Below, one piece after another: positions 1 to 8,221 of a stretch of 64,000 nucleotides of DNA. The translations under genes were made by a program, and so were the position numbers. Location: contig NZ_CP048433.1 of the NCBI RefSeq assembly GCF_010509075.1, positions 1,798,001 through 1,862,000 of the forward strand, given 5' to 3'. The notes under the pieces were generated by a model, which was not told where the DNA came from, did not search any database, and saw only the letters and a program-made list of their open reading frames with translations. Numbering within the stretch: the first letter of the stretch is position 1; every line of letters starts with the position of its first letter. The stretch comes from Collinsella aerofaciens ATCC 25986. Lineage in GTDB: Bacteria > Actinomycetota > Coriobacteriia > Coriobacteriales > Coriobacteriaceae.

Positions 1-1
1 C

Positions 2-241
2 GATGTGGTGCTCTACGAGGAGCCGCTCGATGAGCATGTGCTGACCGGTGCCGTTGCCGCCATCGCCGCGGCTGATGCCCTCATTGTGGGTGGGACCTCG
101 CTCGTGGTGTATCCGGCGGCGGGCCTTACGCGTTACTTTACCGGCGATACGCTGGCCATATGCAACCTTGCTCCCACCGATCAGGATGCAAATGCCGACC
201 TGCTGATTTCTTGCGACATCGCGGCCGCGTTTGCGTTCTAG
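2..241 (+). CDS. cobB: NAD-dependent protein deacylase (sirtuin), C-terminal part
   Basis: Only the last ~79 codons are in the window; the gene starts upstream. The visible part reads VVLYEEPLDE, then ADALIVGGTSLVVYPAA, which is the family's conserved C-terminal Rossmann segment (the GTSLxVxPAA strand-turn that contacts NAD+). Sir2 enzymes remove acyl groups from lysines in the cytoplasm, using NAD+ as cosubstrate. The zinc-binding cysteines and catalytic histidine would lie upstream and cannot be checked. The gene ends 95 bp before the folP-folK start, on the same strand. Confidence 0.85.
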   Translation, partial: DVVLYEEPLDEHVLTGAVAAIAAADALIVGGTSLVVYPAAGLTRYFTGDTLAICNLAPTDQDANADLLISCDIAAAFAF

Positions 242-283
242 CCCGCGCGCGCGGATACAATAGAAAGACTGAGTGCAAAGCGA

Positions 284-318
284 CCCCGCCGCCAGCTCCC
301 CAGGCTCGGCGGCGTGGG
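284..318 (+). terminator. GC-rich hairpin between sirtuin and folP-folK
   Basis: CGCCGCC at 287-293 pairs with GGCGGCG at 308-314, followed by a short T-rich stretch just before the folP-folK Shine-Dalgarno. It could end the sirtuin transcript or attenuate into the next gene. A TACAAT -10-like hexamer lies at 255-260. Weak evidence only. Confidence 0.35.
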
Positions 319-336
319 CATTTTAGGAGGATGTTC

Positions 337-2079
337 ATGGCGAACGACAGCAAGACATGGCGGTGCGGAAAGTACGAGCTCAGCTTTGACCGTCCGCGCA
401 TCATGGGCGTCCTCAACGTGACGCCCGATTCGTTTAGCGATGGCGGGGAGCACTTCGACCCCGATGCCGCCATCGAGTACGGCCTGGCGATGCTCGACGC
501 CGGCGCCGACATCATCGACGTGGGCGGCGAGTCCACGCGCCCCGGCTTTACCCCGGTCAACCCCGACGAGGAGGCTCGCCGCGTGCTGCCCGTGGTGCGC
601 GCGCTGGCCAAGGAGGGCGCCATCGTCTCGATCGACACGCGTCATGTGGCGGTTGCCAAGGCGGCCGTGCGCTGCGGCGCCTCGATCGTCAACGACGTGA
701 CCGGCTTCACCGATCCCAAGATGGTCGAGTTCGTTAAGACGAGCACTTGCGGCGTCATCGTGATGCATGCCGGCGAGGTCGCCGCGCCCGTCCGCACGCA
801 CGCAACGGTGCAGCTCGATACCTCGGCAGCGGCGTTTGTTGCCGAGAAGGCGCGCGAGGCGGCTGCCGAGGCCGCGCGTGAGGCCGAGAAGCCGGCTCGC
901 CGCCGTCGCGGCAAGTTGCTGGGCGAGCCTAAGCCGGAGGCCAAGCTTCCGGGCGGCGTGGTGCAGCCCTCGTTGCCGTTTGGCGAACCGGAGCCCACGT
1001 CCGAGCCTGCAAGCGAGCAGGAGACGCCGGCCGCCGAGCAGGCTGCTGCCGCCGAGACCGTCGCGCCCGCGCCCGAGGCCGCGCCCGCAGCCACCGAGGC
1101 CGCATCGGAGTCCAATGACCGCCTGGCCGCCATGATGCGCCGCAGTGCCCGCCGTGAGGAGGCCTATGTGCCCACCTCGCAGCTCCGCCGCTTTACCCTG
1201 CCCGATTCGGCGCCCATCATGCGCCGCGTCATGGGCTTTCTGTCCGACCAGGCCCGCACGCTCATCCATGCCGGCGTGTCGCGCGACCGCATCTGCATCG
1301 ATCCTGGCCCGGGCTTTGGTAAGTCGGCTAACGAGGACATCGTCATCCAGCGCGAGACTGCCAAGATGGCGTCACTGGGCTATCCGCTCGTGTGCGCCGT
1401 GTCGCGCAAGCGCTTTGTGGGCGCCGTCTCGGGCGTGACCGAGGCCGCCGAGCGCGATGCCGCTACGTTTGGCGTGTGCCTGGGCGCCATCCAGGCCGGT
1501 GCCAACATCGTGCGCGTGCACGACGCCGCGGGTTTTGCGCAGTTCCTGAACGGCTACTGGGCGGTTGCCAAGCCGCAGCCGCGCCGCGCGTTTGTGGCCG
1601 TGGGCTCCAACCTGGGGCATCGCTGCGACAACATCCGCGCCGCACGCGAGATGATCGCCGAGATTCCACTCACCTGCGTGTCCAACTCCTCCAAGATTTA
1701 CGAGAGCGAGCCGGCCTACGAGACGCGCCAGGACGCGTTTGCCAACGCCGTCATCGAGATCAAGACCGAGCTGGCGCCGCTGGTGCTGCTCGATGAGCTC
1801 ATGAAGATCGAGGCCGAGCTGGGGCGCGACCGCTCCAAAAAGGCCAAGGCCAACGGTCCGCGCACCATCGACCTGGACCTGCTGTGGATGGACGGCGAGA
1901 CCCACGGCGGCAAAAAGCTGCGCCTGCCGCATCCTCTCATTGGCGAGCGCGACTTTGTGCTGGTGCCGCTCGAGGACCTGATGCACGACCCGGCGCGGTT
2001 CTTCCGCTACAACGGTGTCGAGGTCAAGGAGCCCGAGGACCGCGTGGGTCATATCGTGGGCGAATTGGGGCGTATGTAG
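337..2079 (+). CDS. folP/folK: Dihydropteroate synthase / HPPK fusion (FolP-FolK) with an internal low-complexity insert
   Basis: Bifunctional folate enzyme of 580 residues. The N-terminal dihydropteroate synthase part shows GVLNVTPDSFSDGG and DVGGESTRPG (pterin and pABA loops), then DPGPGFGK and the final SRKRF strand. HPPK starts near residue 417 (FVAVGSNLG) and has the PRTIDLDLL catalytic loop. Between about residues 160 and 290 the DHPS barrel is interrupted by an Ala/Glu/Pro-rich stretch (AREAAAEAAREAEKP, PAPEAAPAATEAA), placed where normal DHPS has a short loop after the MH(M) strand. Start: AGGAGG at 325-330 touches ATG331 but sits 6 nt from ATG337, so I use 337. An in-frame extension upstream would overlap the sirtuin and looks non-coding. 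A biotin-ligase-like gene follows directly. Confidence 0.93.
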   Translation: MANDSKTWRCGKYELSFDRPRIMGVLNVTPDSFSDGGEHFDPDAAIEYGLAMLDAGADIIDVGGESTRPGFTPVNPDEEARRVLPVVRALAKEGAIVSIDTRHVAVAKAAVRCGASIVNDVTGFTDPKMVEFVKTSTCGVIVMHAGEVAAPVRTHATVQLDTSAAAFVAEKAREAAAEAAREAEKPARRRRGKLLGEPKPEAKLPGGVVQPSLPFGEPEPTSEPASEQETPAAEQAAAAETVAPAPEAAPAATEAASESNDRLAAMMRRSARREEAYVPTSQLRRFTLPDSAPIMRRVMGFLSDQARTLIHAGVSRDRICIDPGPGFGKSANEDIVIQRETAKMASLGYPLVCAVSRKRFVGAVSGVTEAAERDAATFGVCLGAIQAGANIVRVHDAAGFAQFLNGYWAVAKPQPRRAFVAVGSNLGHRCDNIRAAREMIAEIPLTCVSNSSKIYESEPAYETRQDAFANAVIEIKTELAPLVLLDELMKIEAELGRDRSKKAKANGPRTIDLDLLWMDGETHGGKKLRLPHPLIGERDFVLVPLEDLMHDPARFFRYNGVEVKEPEDRVGHIVGELGRM

Positions 2080-2781
2080 ATGATCGAGATGAATGCTGTT
2101 GCCGCCGGCACCGAGCTCGACGCGGCACGTGACGCGGGCCGCGAGGGCGTGTCCGCGGGCTGGTGCGCATGGAGCGCGGGCAACGCTTCGCTGGCGTTTT
2201 CGCTGGTCGTGCGTCCGGATGTGAATATGCACGCCTTCCATGGCCTGCCGTTTGTGGCCGCGATGGGTATGATGGACGCGCTCGTGGGCACGGCTTCGAC
2301 GCCGGGGTTGGGCCTTGCCGGTAAGGTGGGTATCCAGTGGCCGAGCGATATCGTGTGCGGAACGCCTGCGTTTGAGACGTCGCTCGCGCGTGTTGCCGTG
2401 AACGGCGGTGCCGGTGCTGCGGGCATGTTCGGTGCCGTGACGGTGGATATTGAGCGTTCGGCGTTGAGCGAGCTTGGTGTGGACGTGGCTGACGAAGCGC
2501 TGGTCGAGGCGCTGGCCGCCGCCGTGCTGGCCCGCGTGGACGCCTGGGCGGTTGTTGCCAACACGCCGCAAGGCGCCGCAGGGCCGCTGGCTCCCGTGCT
2601 GGGCGAGTACTTCGACATGGTGCCGCTGCTGGGCCGCCAAGTTGCGGCGGTGTCGCCCAACGGCCTGCCGCTTGCGGTCGGTGTGTTTGCAGGCCTGGAC
2701 ATCTGGGGTCGCGCGACCATCAAGACCGATGCCGGCGAGCAGGAGTTTCCGCCCGAGGCCGTACGGATTCGCGGACTGTAA
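2080..2781 (+). CDS. Biotin protein ligase-like protein with degenerate nucleotide loop
   Basis: 233 residues. The start codon directly follows the folP-folK stop, so the pair is probably cotranscribed. The fold resembles the catalytic and C-terminal parts of BirA/LplA enzymes: SLAFSLVVRP, GIQWPSDIV (matching the KWPNDI strand), VGVFAGLDIWGRATIKT (matching the GxxxGIDxxGxLxV C-terminal barrel). The usual GRGRxGRxW loop that binds biotinyl-AMP is replaced by GVSAGWCAW, and the N-terminal TNxxA helix is hard to see. It may be a divergent ligase, a lipoate-type ligase or a non-catalytic relative. ATG2089 is an alternative start. Confidence 0.55.
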   Translation: MIEMNAVAAGTELDAARDAGREGVSAGWCAWSAGNASLAFSLVVRPDVNMHAFHGLPFVAAMGMMDALVGTASTPGLGLAGKVGIQWPSDIVCGTPAFETSLARVAVNGGAGAAGMFGAVTVDIERSALSELGVDVADEALVEALAAAVLARVDAWAVVANTPQGAAGPLAPVLGEYFDMVPLLGRQVAAVSPNGLPLAVGVFAGLDIWGRATIKTDAGEQEFPPEAVRIRGL

Positions 2782-2817
2782 CGCGAGGCGCCCGCGCTCA
2801 AAGATAGCGATGACAAC

Positions 2818-2850
2818 AAGACCCTCCTCGGCTGTGCCGGGGAGGGTCTT
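2818..2850 (+). terminator. Hairpin after the folate/ligase operon
   Basis: AAGACCCTCC pairs with GGAGGGTCTT around a 13-nt loop, 36 bp after the ligase-like stop codon. The T tail is short (CTTT). Confidence 0.7.
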
Positions 2851-2878
2851 TACGCGACTACAGGGTGGCATCGCGGTT

Positions 2879-2919
2879 CTATTCCTCAAAATTGAAAATA
2901 TTTCGATTTTGAGGAATAG
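2879..2919. repeat. 41-bp palindrome, copy 1 (upstream of AAA ATPase)
   Basis: CTATTCCTCAAAA at the left pairs with TTTTGAGGAATAG at the right around an AT-rich centre. The palindrome extends two more bases each side (2877-2921). Confidence 0.85.
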
Positions 2920-2964
2920 AATTAAGCCAGCTCGGCCTTTAACGAGGTATATTCGTTGCAGAGT

Positions 2965-3005
2965 CTATTCCTCAAAACTGAATAATTTTCGTTTTTGAGG
3001 AATAG
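2965..3005. repeat. 41-bp palindrome, copy 2 (just upstream of AAA ATPase)
   Basis: Same arms and length as the copy at 2879. It ends 26 bp before the ATPase start codon, so it lies in or next to that gene's leader and promoter region. Confidence 0.85.
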
Positions 3006-3031
3006 CGATAGAAGACCGCAGGGAGGCACCA

Positions 3032-4228
3032 ATGAAACTCATCAATAGAACGTCATATATGGACACGTTGACGAGCCTTATTGGCGTACCGGACATCAAG
3101 GTCATAACGGGCATTCGCCGTAGCGGTAAGTCAAAATTGCTCGAGGCCCTCCGCGATTACGTGGAGGCAAATCTGTCCAATTCGAATGTCATCCATATCA
3201 ATTACAACCTCGACGAGTTCGAGGGCCTGCTCGAATATCATGCCCTGCTCGCCTATGTGAAAGAGCATCGAGTGTCCGACAAGCAAAACTTCCTGCTTAT
3301 CGACGAGGTTCAGATGTGCGACGGCTTTGAACGCGCGATCAACAGCCTCCATGCATCCGAGCAGTACGATATTTTCATTACCGGATCGAACGCCTTTTTG
3401 CTGTCAAGCGACCTGTCGACGCTCTTTACGGGGCGCACGTTCGAGATCGAGGTTTTCCCATTCTCGTTTGAAGAGTATCGCTCCTATGGCGACGAGGGCG
3501 AGGTTGACCGCGACTTCGATGAGTACGCGAGAACCGGCGGTATGTCTGGCTCTTACCCTTATCCACTGCAGGAGCAGCGCTATCAATATCTCTCCAACGT
3601 CTTTAAGACGCTCATTGTGAGAGATATCGTGCAGCGGCATAACGTGAGAAACGAATCGGCGCTGCTGCGCATTACCGATTACATGATGGACAACGTCTCC
3701 AACATAACGTCGGCGCGCAACATTACGGATGTTTTGAACGCGGATGGGCTAAAGATAACGAACAAGACGGTCGGTGCGTACATGGGGTACCTGTGCGATG
3801 CGTTTGCCTTCTATAAAGTTCGTCGATATGACATTCGCGGCAAGAAATACCTTAAGAGCGGCGAGAAGTATTACCTGGCAGACCACGCGTTCAAATACGC
3901 ACTGCTCGGTACACGCGATATGGACTGGGGTCGCGTGTACGAGAACATGGTGGCAATCGAGCTGCTGCGCCGCGGATATGAGGTATACGTCGGTGTGCTC
4001 TATAAAAAGGAAATAGACTTTGTAGCAATCAAGCGAAGCGAGAAGCTCTACATTCAGGTGAGCGACGACATCAGCTCGGATAAGACGTTTGAACGCGAGA
4101 TTTCGCCACTGCTGAGCATTGGCGATGCGTATCCCAAGATGATTCTTGCCCGCACGCATCACGAGGCCACGGATCGCGATGGGGTGCAGATCGTGGACCT
4201 GGCGAGGTGGTTGTGCGGCGAGGCTTAG
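3032..4228 (+). CDS. AAA ATPase with DUF4143 domain
   Basis: 398 residues. Walker A is GIRRSGKS (about residues 27-34), Walker B is FLLIDEVQ (about 88-95), and a sensor-like ITGSNAFLLSSDL follows. The C-terminal half matches the DUF4143 nuclease-like fold seen in this family, with EIDFVAIKRSEKLYIQV near residue 330 resembling the ExD...xxK strand. Members are common accessory genes of gut bacteria with no agreed role. Start: GGGAGG at 3021-3026 precedes ATG3032. The gene is AT-richer than its neighbours and lies between copies 2 and 3 of a 41-bp palindrome, which suggests it travels as a cassette. Confidence 0.9.
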   Translation: MKLINRTSYMDTLTSLIGVPDIKVITGIRRSGKSKLLEALRDYVEANLSNSNVIHINYNLDEFEGLLEYHALLAYVKEHRVSDKQNFLLIDEVQMCDGFERAINSLHASEQYDIFITGSNAFLLSSDLSTLFTGRTFEIEVFPFSFEEYRSYGDEGEVDRDFDEYARTGGMSGSYPYPLQEQRYQYLSNVFKTLIVRDIVQRHNVRNESALLRITDYMMDNVSNITSARNITDVLNADGLKITNKTVGAYMGYLCDAFAFYKVRRYDIRGKKYLKSGEKYYLADHAFKYALLGTRDMDWGRVYENMVAIELLRRGYEVYVGVLYKKEIDFVAIKRSEKLYIQVSDDISSDKTFEREISPLLSIGDAYPKMILARTHHEATDRDGVQIVDLARWLCGEA

Positions 4229-4238
4229 CAAAAAAATC

Positions 4239-4279
4239 CTATTCCTCAAAACTGAAAAATTTTCGATTTTGAGGAATAG
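4239..4279. repeat. 41-bp palindrome, copy 3 (downstream of AAA ATPase)
   Basis: CTATTCCTCAAAA and TTTTGAGGAATAG arms again, 10 bp after the ATPase stop codon. It follows a run of seven A and may serve as a transcription terminator for either strand. Confidence 0.85.
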
Positions 4280-4314
4280 GATTGGCGGCTGGTTGCTGCG
4301 ACCTGGCGTTTACT

Positions 4315-5088
4315 CTATCCCAGCTCCTGCATGCGGCGGTAGATTTCGCAGATGCCCTTGATGGTGAGTTGCCCGTCGACCACGTCGAAGGCATCGGTCG
4401 AATCGGCGACAATGCCGGCGAGACCGCCCGTGGCGATAACGGTGGCATCCTCGCGGCCCAGCTCGCGCTTCATGCGCGTGACCAGGCCCTCGGCCATGGC
4501 GGCGGCGCCCATCACGGCGCCGACCTTGATGCACTCTTCGGTGTCGCGACCGATGGCGTGTTCGGGCGCCTCGAGCGGCACGCTGGCGAGCTTGGCGGCA
4601 CGGGCGGCAAGCGCGTCCATGGAGATGCGGATGCCCGGCGCAATCGCCCCGCCAATGTAATAACCGTCCTCATCGATGACGTCGATATTGGTCGCGGTGC
4701 CAAAGTCCACCACGATTGCCGGCGCGCCGTAGAAAGTCTCGGCCGCAACGGCGTTGGCGACGCGGTCGGCACCTACGGCTTGGGGGCGCGCCGCGCGCAG
4801 CTTGGTCACGGCAGCCGTCTGCGGCCCGATGACGATGGCATCCGCCGCGATGCGGTCGGCCACGGCGTGCCACTCGCGCGAGAGCTGCGGCACCACGCCC
4901 GCAAAGGCGATCGCGTCGACCGCGTCGAGCGAAAGGCCGTACATCTTAAAGAAACCCATCAGGCGCACATGGATCTCGTCGGCGGTATAAGAGCGGTCGG
5001 TGGGCATGCGCCACGACTGCACCAGCTCGTCTCCGTCAAACAGGCCCATGGCCGTCTGCGTATTTCCCATATCGATAGCGAGCAGCAT
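4315..5088 (-). CDS. coaX: Type III pantothenate kinase
   Basis: 257 residues. It phosphorylates pantothenate in the first step of CoA synthesis and is the ASKHA-fold type that needs a monovalent cation. LLAIDMGNTQT at the N-terminus is the phosphate-1 motif; GADRVANAVAA and VVDFGTATNIDVI are the other family signatures. Start: I use ATG5088, which follows GGGAG at a good distance. An upstream ATG at 5109 would add seven residues before the conserved first strand. The gene is convergent with the AAA ATPase. Confidence 0.95.
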   Translation of the reverse strand: MLLAIDMGNTQTAMGLFDGDELVQSWRMPTDRSYTADEIHVRLMGFFKMYGLSLDAVDAIAFAGVVPQLSREWHAVADRIAADAIVIGPQTAAVTKLRAARPQAVGADRVANAVAAETFYGAPAIVVDFGTATNIDVIDEDGYYIGGAIAPGIRISMDALAARAAKLASVPLEAPEHAIGRDTEECIKVGAVMGAAAMAEGLVTRMKRELGREDATVIATGGLAGIVADSTDAFDVVDGQLTIKGICEIYRRMQELG

Positions 5089-5285
5089 GTCTACTCCCGG
5101 TGTTGGCATAAAAGGACGCGCACCATTGTATACGTGCCGTCGACGGCGCTCGGCTGCGATTCGTTTACGGTGATAGGGGCTGAGGGGTTTTAAATATGAA
5201 GGAATTATGCTCTACGAGATTTTCCTTGCCGTTTACCGAACTCCCGTGTAATATTCTTTCTTGCGCACATGAGGCGCCCAGACAT

Positions 5286-5362
5286 TGCGGGGTGGAGCAG
5301 TCTGGTAGCTCGCCGGGCTCATAACCCGGAGGTCGTAGGTTCAAATCCTGCCCCCGCGACCA
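5286..5362 (+). tRNA. Initiator tRNA-Met (anticodon CAT)
   Basis: 77 nt with encoded CCA. The acceptor stem TGCGGGG/CCCCGCG has a weak U1-G72 pair. The anticodon loop is CTCATAA, and the anticodon stem CCGGG/CCCGG carries the three G-C pairs typical of initiator tRNA. The 3' part of this gene is the integration site of the island that follows. Confidence 0.93.
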
Positions 5363-5365
5363 AGA
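5315..5365 (+). repeat. Attachment site copy 1 (attL), in the tRNA 3' part
   Basis: 51 bp from the anticodon stem through the CCA end plus AGA, identical to 18371-18421. A direct repeat of a tRNA 3' end is the classical mark of tyrosine-integrase insertion. Confidence 0.88.
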
Positions 5366-5373
5366 CTTTTAGC

Positions 5374-5405
5374 AGCTCGGAAGCAAAATTGCTTCCGAGC
5401 TTTTT
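5374..5405 (+). terminator. Terminator after tRNA-Met
   Basis: AGCTCGGAAGC pairs with GCTTCCGAGCT around AAAATT, followed by TTTTTC. If the island supplied this end, it replaced the native terminator now at 18428. Confidence 0.85.
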
Positions 5406-5941
5406 CTTTATCGGTTTACTTTGCGGGTGAATCCTGAGTCAATTTATTATGTGAAGCAAATAAACCATTGATAATCGCGGGCCGGTCGGCTTGACTTATC
5501 GACCGATAAACTCCAATTGGGAGGAGTTCCGGCGGTCCTTAGCTAATAATAGTGCCGGGGATGGACCGCGCCATCCCCGGACCCTGCGCTCCAAAGGGAC
5601 AAGTCCCCTTGGAGCCCCGTTTACTGCTCTCAACACGGAAACAGGGGAGAGGGGGATACAGGTCGTAGGATGCCGACGGGCGAGCGCTATGCTGTCTCAA
5701 GTCCGCATGTAGCTTGTTCGGAGGCCGTCTCTGCGTCTCAAGGCGGGCAGTGAATTCTGGCAATCGAACTTCTTCGTATCTGTTCGCTGAGACTTGAGCG
5801 ATGTGCTCCGCACAAATAATGTTGCCGAAGCATGCGGAATATCAGAAGAGAGATTGCAGGGCGTAAGTCAGCGTATGAAGAGCTGCCCGTCGTTTTGATA
5901 ATGACATAATTAAGTGACAAACTAAAGCGATCGGAGCGACC
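5406..5941. other. Gene-free island left end
   Basis: No convincing coding region. It holds two small hairpins (CCGGGGATGG/CCATCCCCGG near 5553-5580, and CCAAAGGGA/TCCCCTTGG near 5590-5613), probably relics of older insertions, and the leader of the RpiR gene. Confidence 0.6.
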
Positions 5942-6799
5942 ATGATTCTTGACAGCCTGCGTAACAGCGCGTCTTTTAATGAAACCGACCGAGCCATTGC
6001 TACCTATCTGCTCAATCATACCGGCGACCTTAAGACCCTCACTATGGCAAAGCTCGCACAGGAGACTTACACTTCGAACGCGACTATCATCCGCTTTTGT
6101 AAGAAATTGGGCCTAAGCGGCTATCGAGAGTTGATCATGCAGCTCATCCAGGAGATAAGCGGAGACTATCTTCTGGCTGCCACTGTCGATCACAATCGTC
6201 CTTTTGGCAGTACCGATTCAATTGAGGCCATCGAGGGCAACCTTGCAAATCTCTTGAAGGGCGTCATAGATCAAACGAAAATTGAGCTCGATAGCGCCAA
6301 ATTGAGCATAATCGCCAAGGCAGTTCTTAGCGCCCCGCGAATTTACATCTTTGCTAAAGGGGAAAGCTATCTGGCGGGATGTATCTTTCGCAACAATCTT
6401 CTCAAGCTCGATCGTCATGTCACCATGGCAGACGACGGGGGCCTGCAGACACTGCACGTTAAGAACGGTAGGCCCGGAGACCTGTTTTTATTCCTAAGCT
6501 ACAGCGGCATTCACTATGATTATTCCAAATACGCCGCCGCTCTTTCCGAGCGCGGAATCAAGCCGTGTTTAATCACGGCGTTTTCTGATTCGGCGCTCGC
6601 CAGGCAATGCGATACTGTCCTGCTCATTCCAAAATCAGAGCGCGTGATTGGAAAGGTTGCCAATTACTCTTCCATGATCTCGCTCACGTATACGCTTCAG
6701 GTTATTTATTCGCTTATATTCAATCAGGATTATCAAGAGAACTATCGTGTAAAACACGAGGCCGATTCGTTCATCTTTACGAGTTTTGCGGAGATTTAG
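5942..6799 (+). CDS. MurR/RpiR family transcriptional regulator
   Basis: 285 residues. The N-terminal HTH_6 domain (about 1-75) has LAQETYTSNATIIRFCKKLG as helix-turn-helix. The SIS sugar-phosphate domain (about 115-255) has the FLFLSYSG phosphate-loop motif. Such regulators sense phosphorylated sugars. This one is convergent with a phospho-alpha-glucosidase/PTS operon, so its likely effector is a phosphorylated disaccharide or glucose-6-phosphate (inference). GGAGCGACC precedes ATG5942. Confidence 0.9.
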   Translation: MILDSLRNSASFNETDRAIATYLLNHTGDLKTLTMAKLAQETYTSNATIIRFCKKLGLSGYRELIMQLIQEISGDYLLAATVDHNRPFGSTDSIEAIEGNLANLLKGVIDQTKIELDSAKLSIIAKAVLSAPRIYIFAKGESYLAGCIFRNNLLKLDRHVTMADDGGLQTLHVKNGRPGDLFLFLSYSGIHYDYSKYAAALSERGIKPCLITAFSDSALARQCDTVLLIPKSERVIGKVANYSSMISLTYTLQVIYSLIFNQDYQENYRVKHEADSFIFTSFAEI

Positions 6800-6803
6800 T
6801 CAT

Positions 6804-6849
6804 ACAAAAGGTGACCCCAAAGCATTTTTGCCTTGAGGCCACCTTTTGT
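6804..6849. terminator. Bidirectional terminator between rpiR and the glucosidase gene
   Basis: ACAAAAGGT at the left pairs with ACCTTTTGT at the right, with further pairing inside. Both sides offer T runs, which suits the convergent genes. Confidence 0.8.
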
Positions 6850-6873
6850 GCTTTTGCTATTTGGATGGTTTCT

Positions 6874-8202
6874 CTACTTCAGTTCAGGCCAATAGCCCTT
6901 GTTCGCCTCAATCATGTCGTCCAAGACTTCCTTAGCCACGCGCGCTGAGGGGATCGTGCGATTGAGGGTGAAGGCCTCGAGTGCCTTCTGGTAGGAGCCT
7001 TCGATAACGGCTTCGACCACAAGGCCTTCGCAGGCATCCTGCTGTTCGATAAGGCCCTTGTAGAAGCGGGGGATCTTCCCGACGCGGACCGGTTCGGCTC
7101 CTCGATCGGTGATGTACGCCGGAATCTCGACGGTCGCGTCGTCCGAGAGATTCTCGATTGCGCCATTATTGGGCACAATTACCAGCTGGCGATGTCGCAG
7201 GTCATGCGCTAGAGACTTGACGACATCGACAATGAATCTGCCGTGGACGCCTACATAGAATTGCGTGAGATCGACCTTTTCACCGCGCTTAAGCGCCGCA
7301 GAAGCATCAAAGATCCGCTTTTCGCGGCCGTTTACGACCTGCATGCCACGCGTGTTATTGATGTCCATGTATTCCACGCAGGCATCGGGCAACAGGTAGT
7401 ACTGGTAATAGGTGTTGGGGAGGTAATCCTGGAATAGCGTGGAAATCGTCGCCGCATTCTTGAAGGTATGGGCCCAATCGGGGTCCTTTACCAAGGCGTC
7501 ATTGAGGCTTGCCTCGGAAATGTAGCCGAATTTACGCACATGCTCTTTGAGCTTGTCTGTAACGTCGACGCCCTTGCAACGCACGTTGGTAAACCACCCA
7601 AAGTGGTTGAGGCCGAAGTAGTCGACTTCAATGTCGCTGAGTTCGCAGCCCAAAATCTCCGCCATGCGGGCTTCAATCTCTACTGGCATATCGCAGATGT
7701 CGAGAATGCGAGCGTTTGGACGTAGCTTGTGCATCGCCTTGGCTACGATGGCAGCGGGGTTGGAGTAGTTGACGATCCAGTAGTCCTTGCAGGCGTACTC
7801 CTCGCAGAAATCGACAAGCTCGCACATGGGGAAGATGGTCCTCATGCCATAGGCCATGCCACCTGCTCCGCAGGTCTCCTGGCCGACTACGCCATGGCGC
7901 AGGCTGATCTGCTCATCTTGGATACGCATCTTGAGCCCGCCCACGCGCATCTGCGCCATAACAAAGTTCGCATCTGTAAATGCTTCTTTGGGGTCGACAG
8001 TTACATGCAGGGGAATCTCGGGAGCAAGGTCATCGATAACTGCCTTAACCACCACAGCGACCGTGTCCTGGCGTTCCTTGTCGATGTCATAGAGCCAAAG
8101 CTCACGAATCCCCAGTTCGTCCTTTTGATCAATCAGGTCTTTGACGATACCGGCGGTATAGGTGCTGCCGCCGCCGCAGATTACAATCTTGTATCCGTTC
8201 AT
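6874..8202 (-). CDS. 6-phospho-alpha-glucosidase (GH4)
   Basis: 442 residues from ATG8202. It hydrolyses 6-phospho-alpha-glucosides such as maltose-6-phosphate in the cytoplasm, using NAD+ and a divalent metal. The N-terminal KIVICGGGSTYTAG is the NAD loop. CDMP holds the metal-binding cysteine and is the tetrapeptide of alpha-specific GH4 enzymes (beta types have CNVP). GLNHFGW holds the metal histidine. ATG8211 is a possible start, but its Shine-Dalgarno (GAAAGG) would be only 1 nt away, while ATG8202 has a 10-nt gap. It is the last gene of the operon with the PTS permease and a small membrane protein. Confidence 0.92.
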   Translation of the reverse strand: MNGYKIVICGGGSTYTAGIVKDLIDQKDELGIRELWLYDIDKERQDTVAVVVKAVIDDLAPEIPLHVTVDPKEAFTDANFVMAQMRVGGLKMRIQDEQISLRHGVVGQETCGAGGMAYGMRTIFPMCELVDFCEEYACKDYWIVNYSNPAAIVAKAMHKLRPNARILDICDMPVEIEARMAEILGCELSDIEVDYFGLNHFGWFTNVRCKGVDVTDKLKEHVRKFGYISEASLNDALVKDPDWAHTFKNAATISTLFQDYLPNTYYQYYLLPDACVEYMDINNTRGMQVVNGREKRIFDASAALKRGEKVDLTQFYVGVHGRFIVDVVKSLAHDLRHRQLVIVPNNGAIENLSDDATVEIPAYITDRGAEPVRVGKIPRFYKGLIEQQDACEGLVVEAVIEGSYQKALEAFTLNRTIPSARVAKEVLDDMIEANKGYWPELK

Positions 8203-8221
8203 GTTGTTCATGCCTTTCAAA

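Noticed and set aside
160-336. Longer N-terminus for folP-folK starting at 160
   Set aside because: It would overlap the sirtuin end, has Arg/Cys-rich low-quality sequence and no ribosome site, while AGGAGG lies right before 337.
1372-2889. 505-codon minus-strand open frame opposite folP-folK and the ligase-like gene
   Set aside because: It is a shadow of two clear plus-strand genes, with His/Arg/Gln-rich composition and no domain.
5491-5712. Small coding region at the island left end
   Set aside because: It overlaps two hairpins, has no ribosome site and shows no recognisable sequence.
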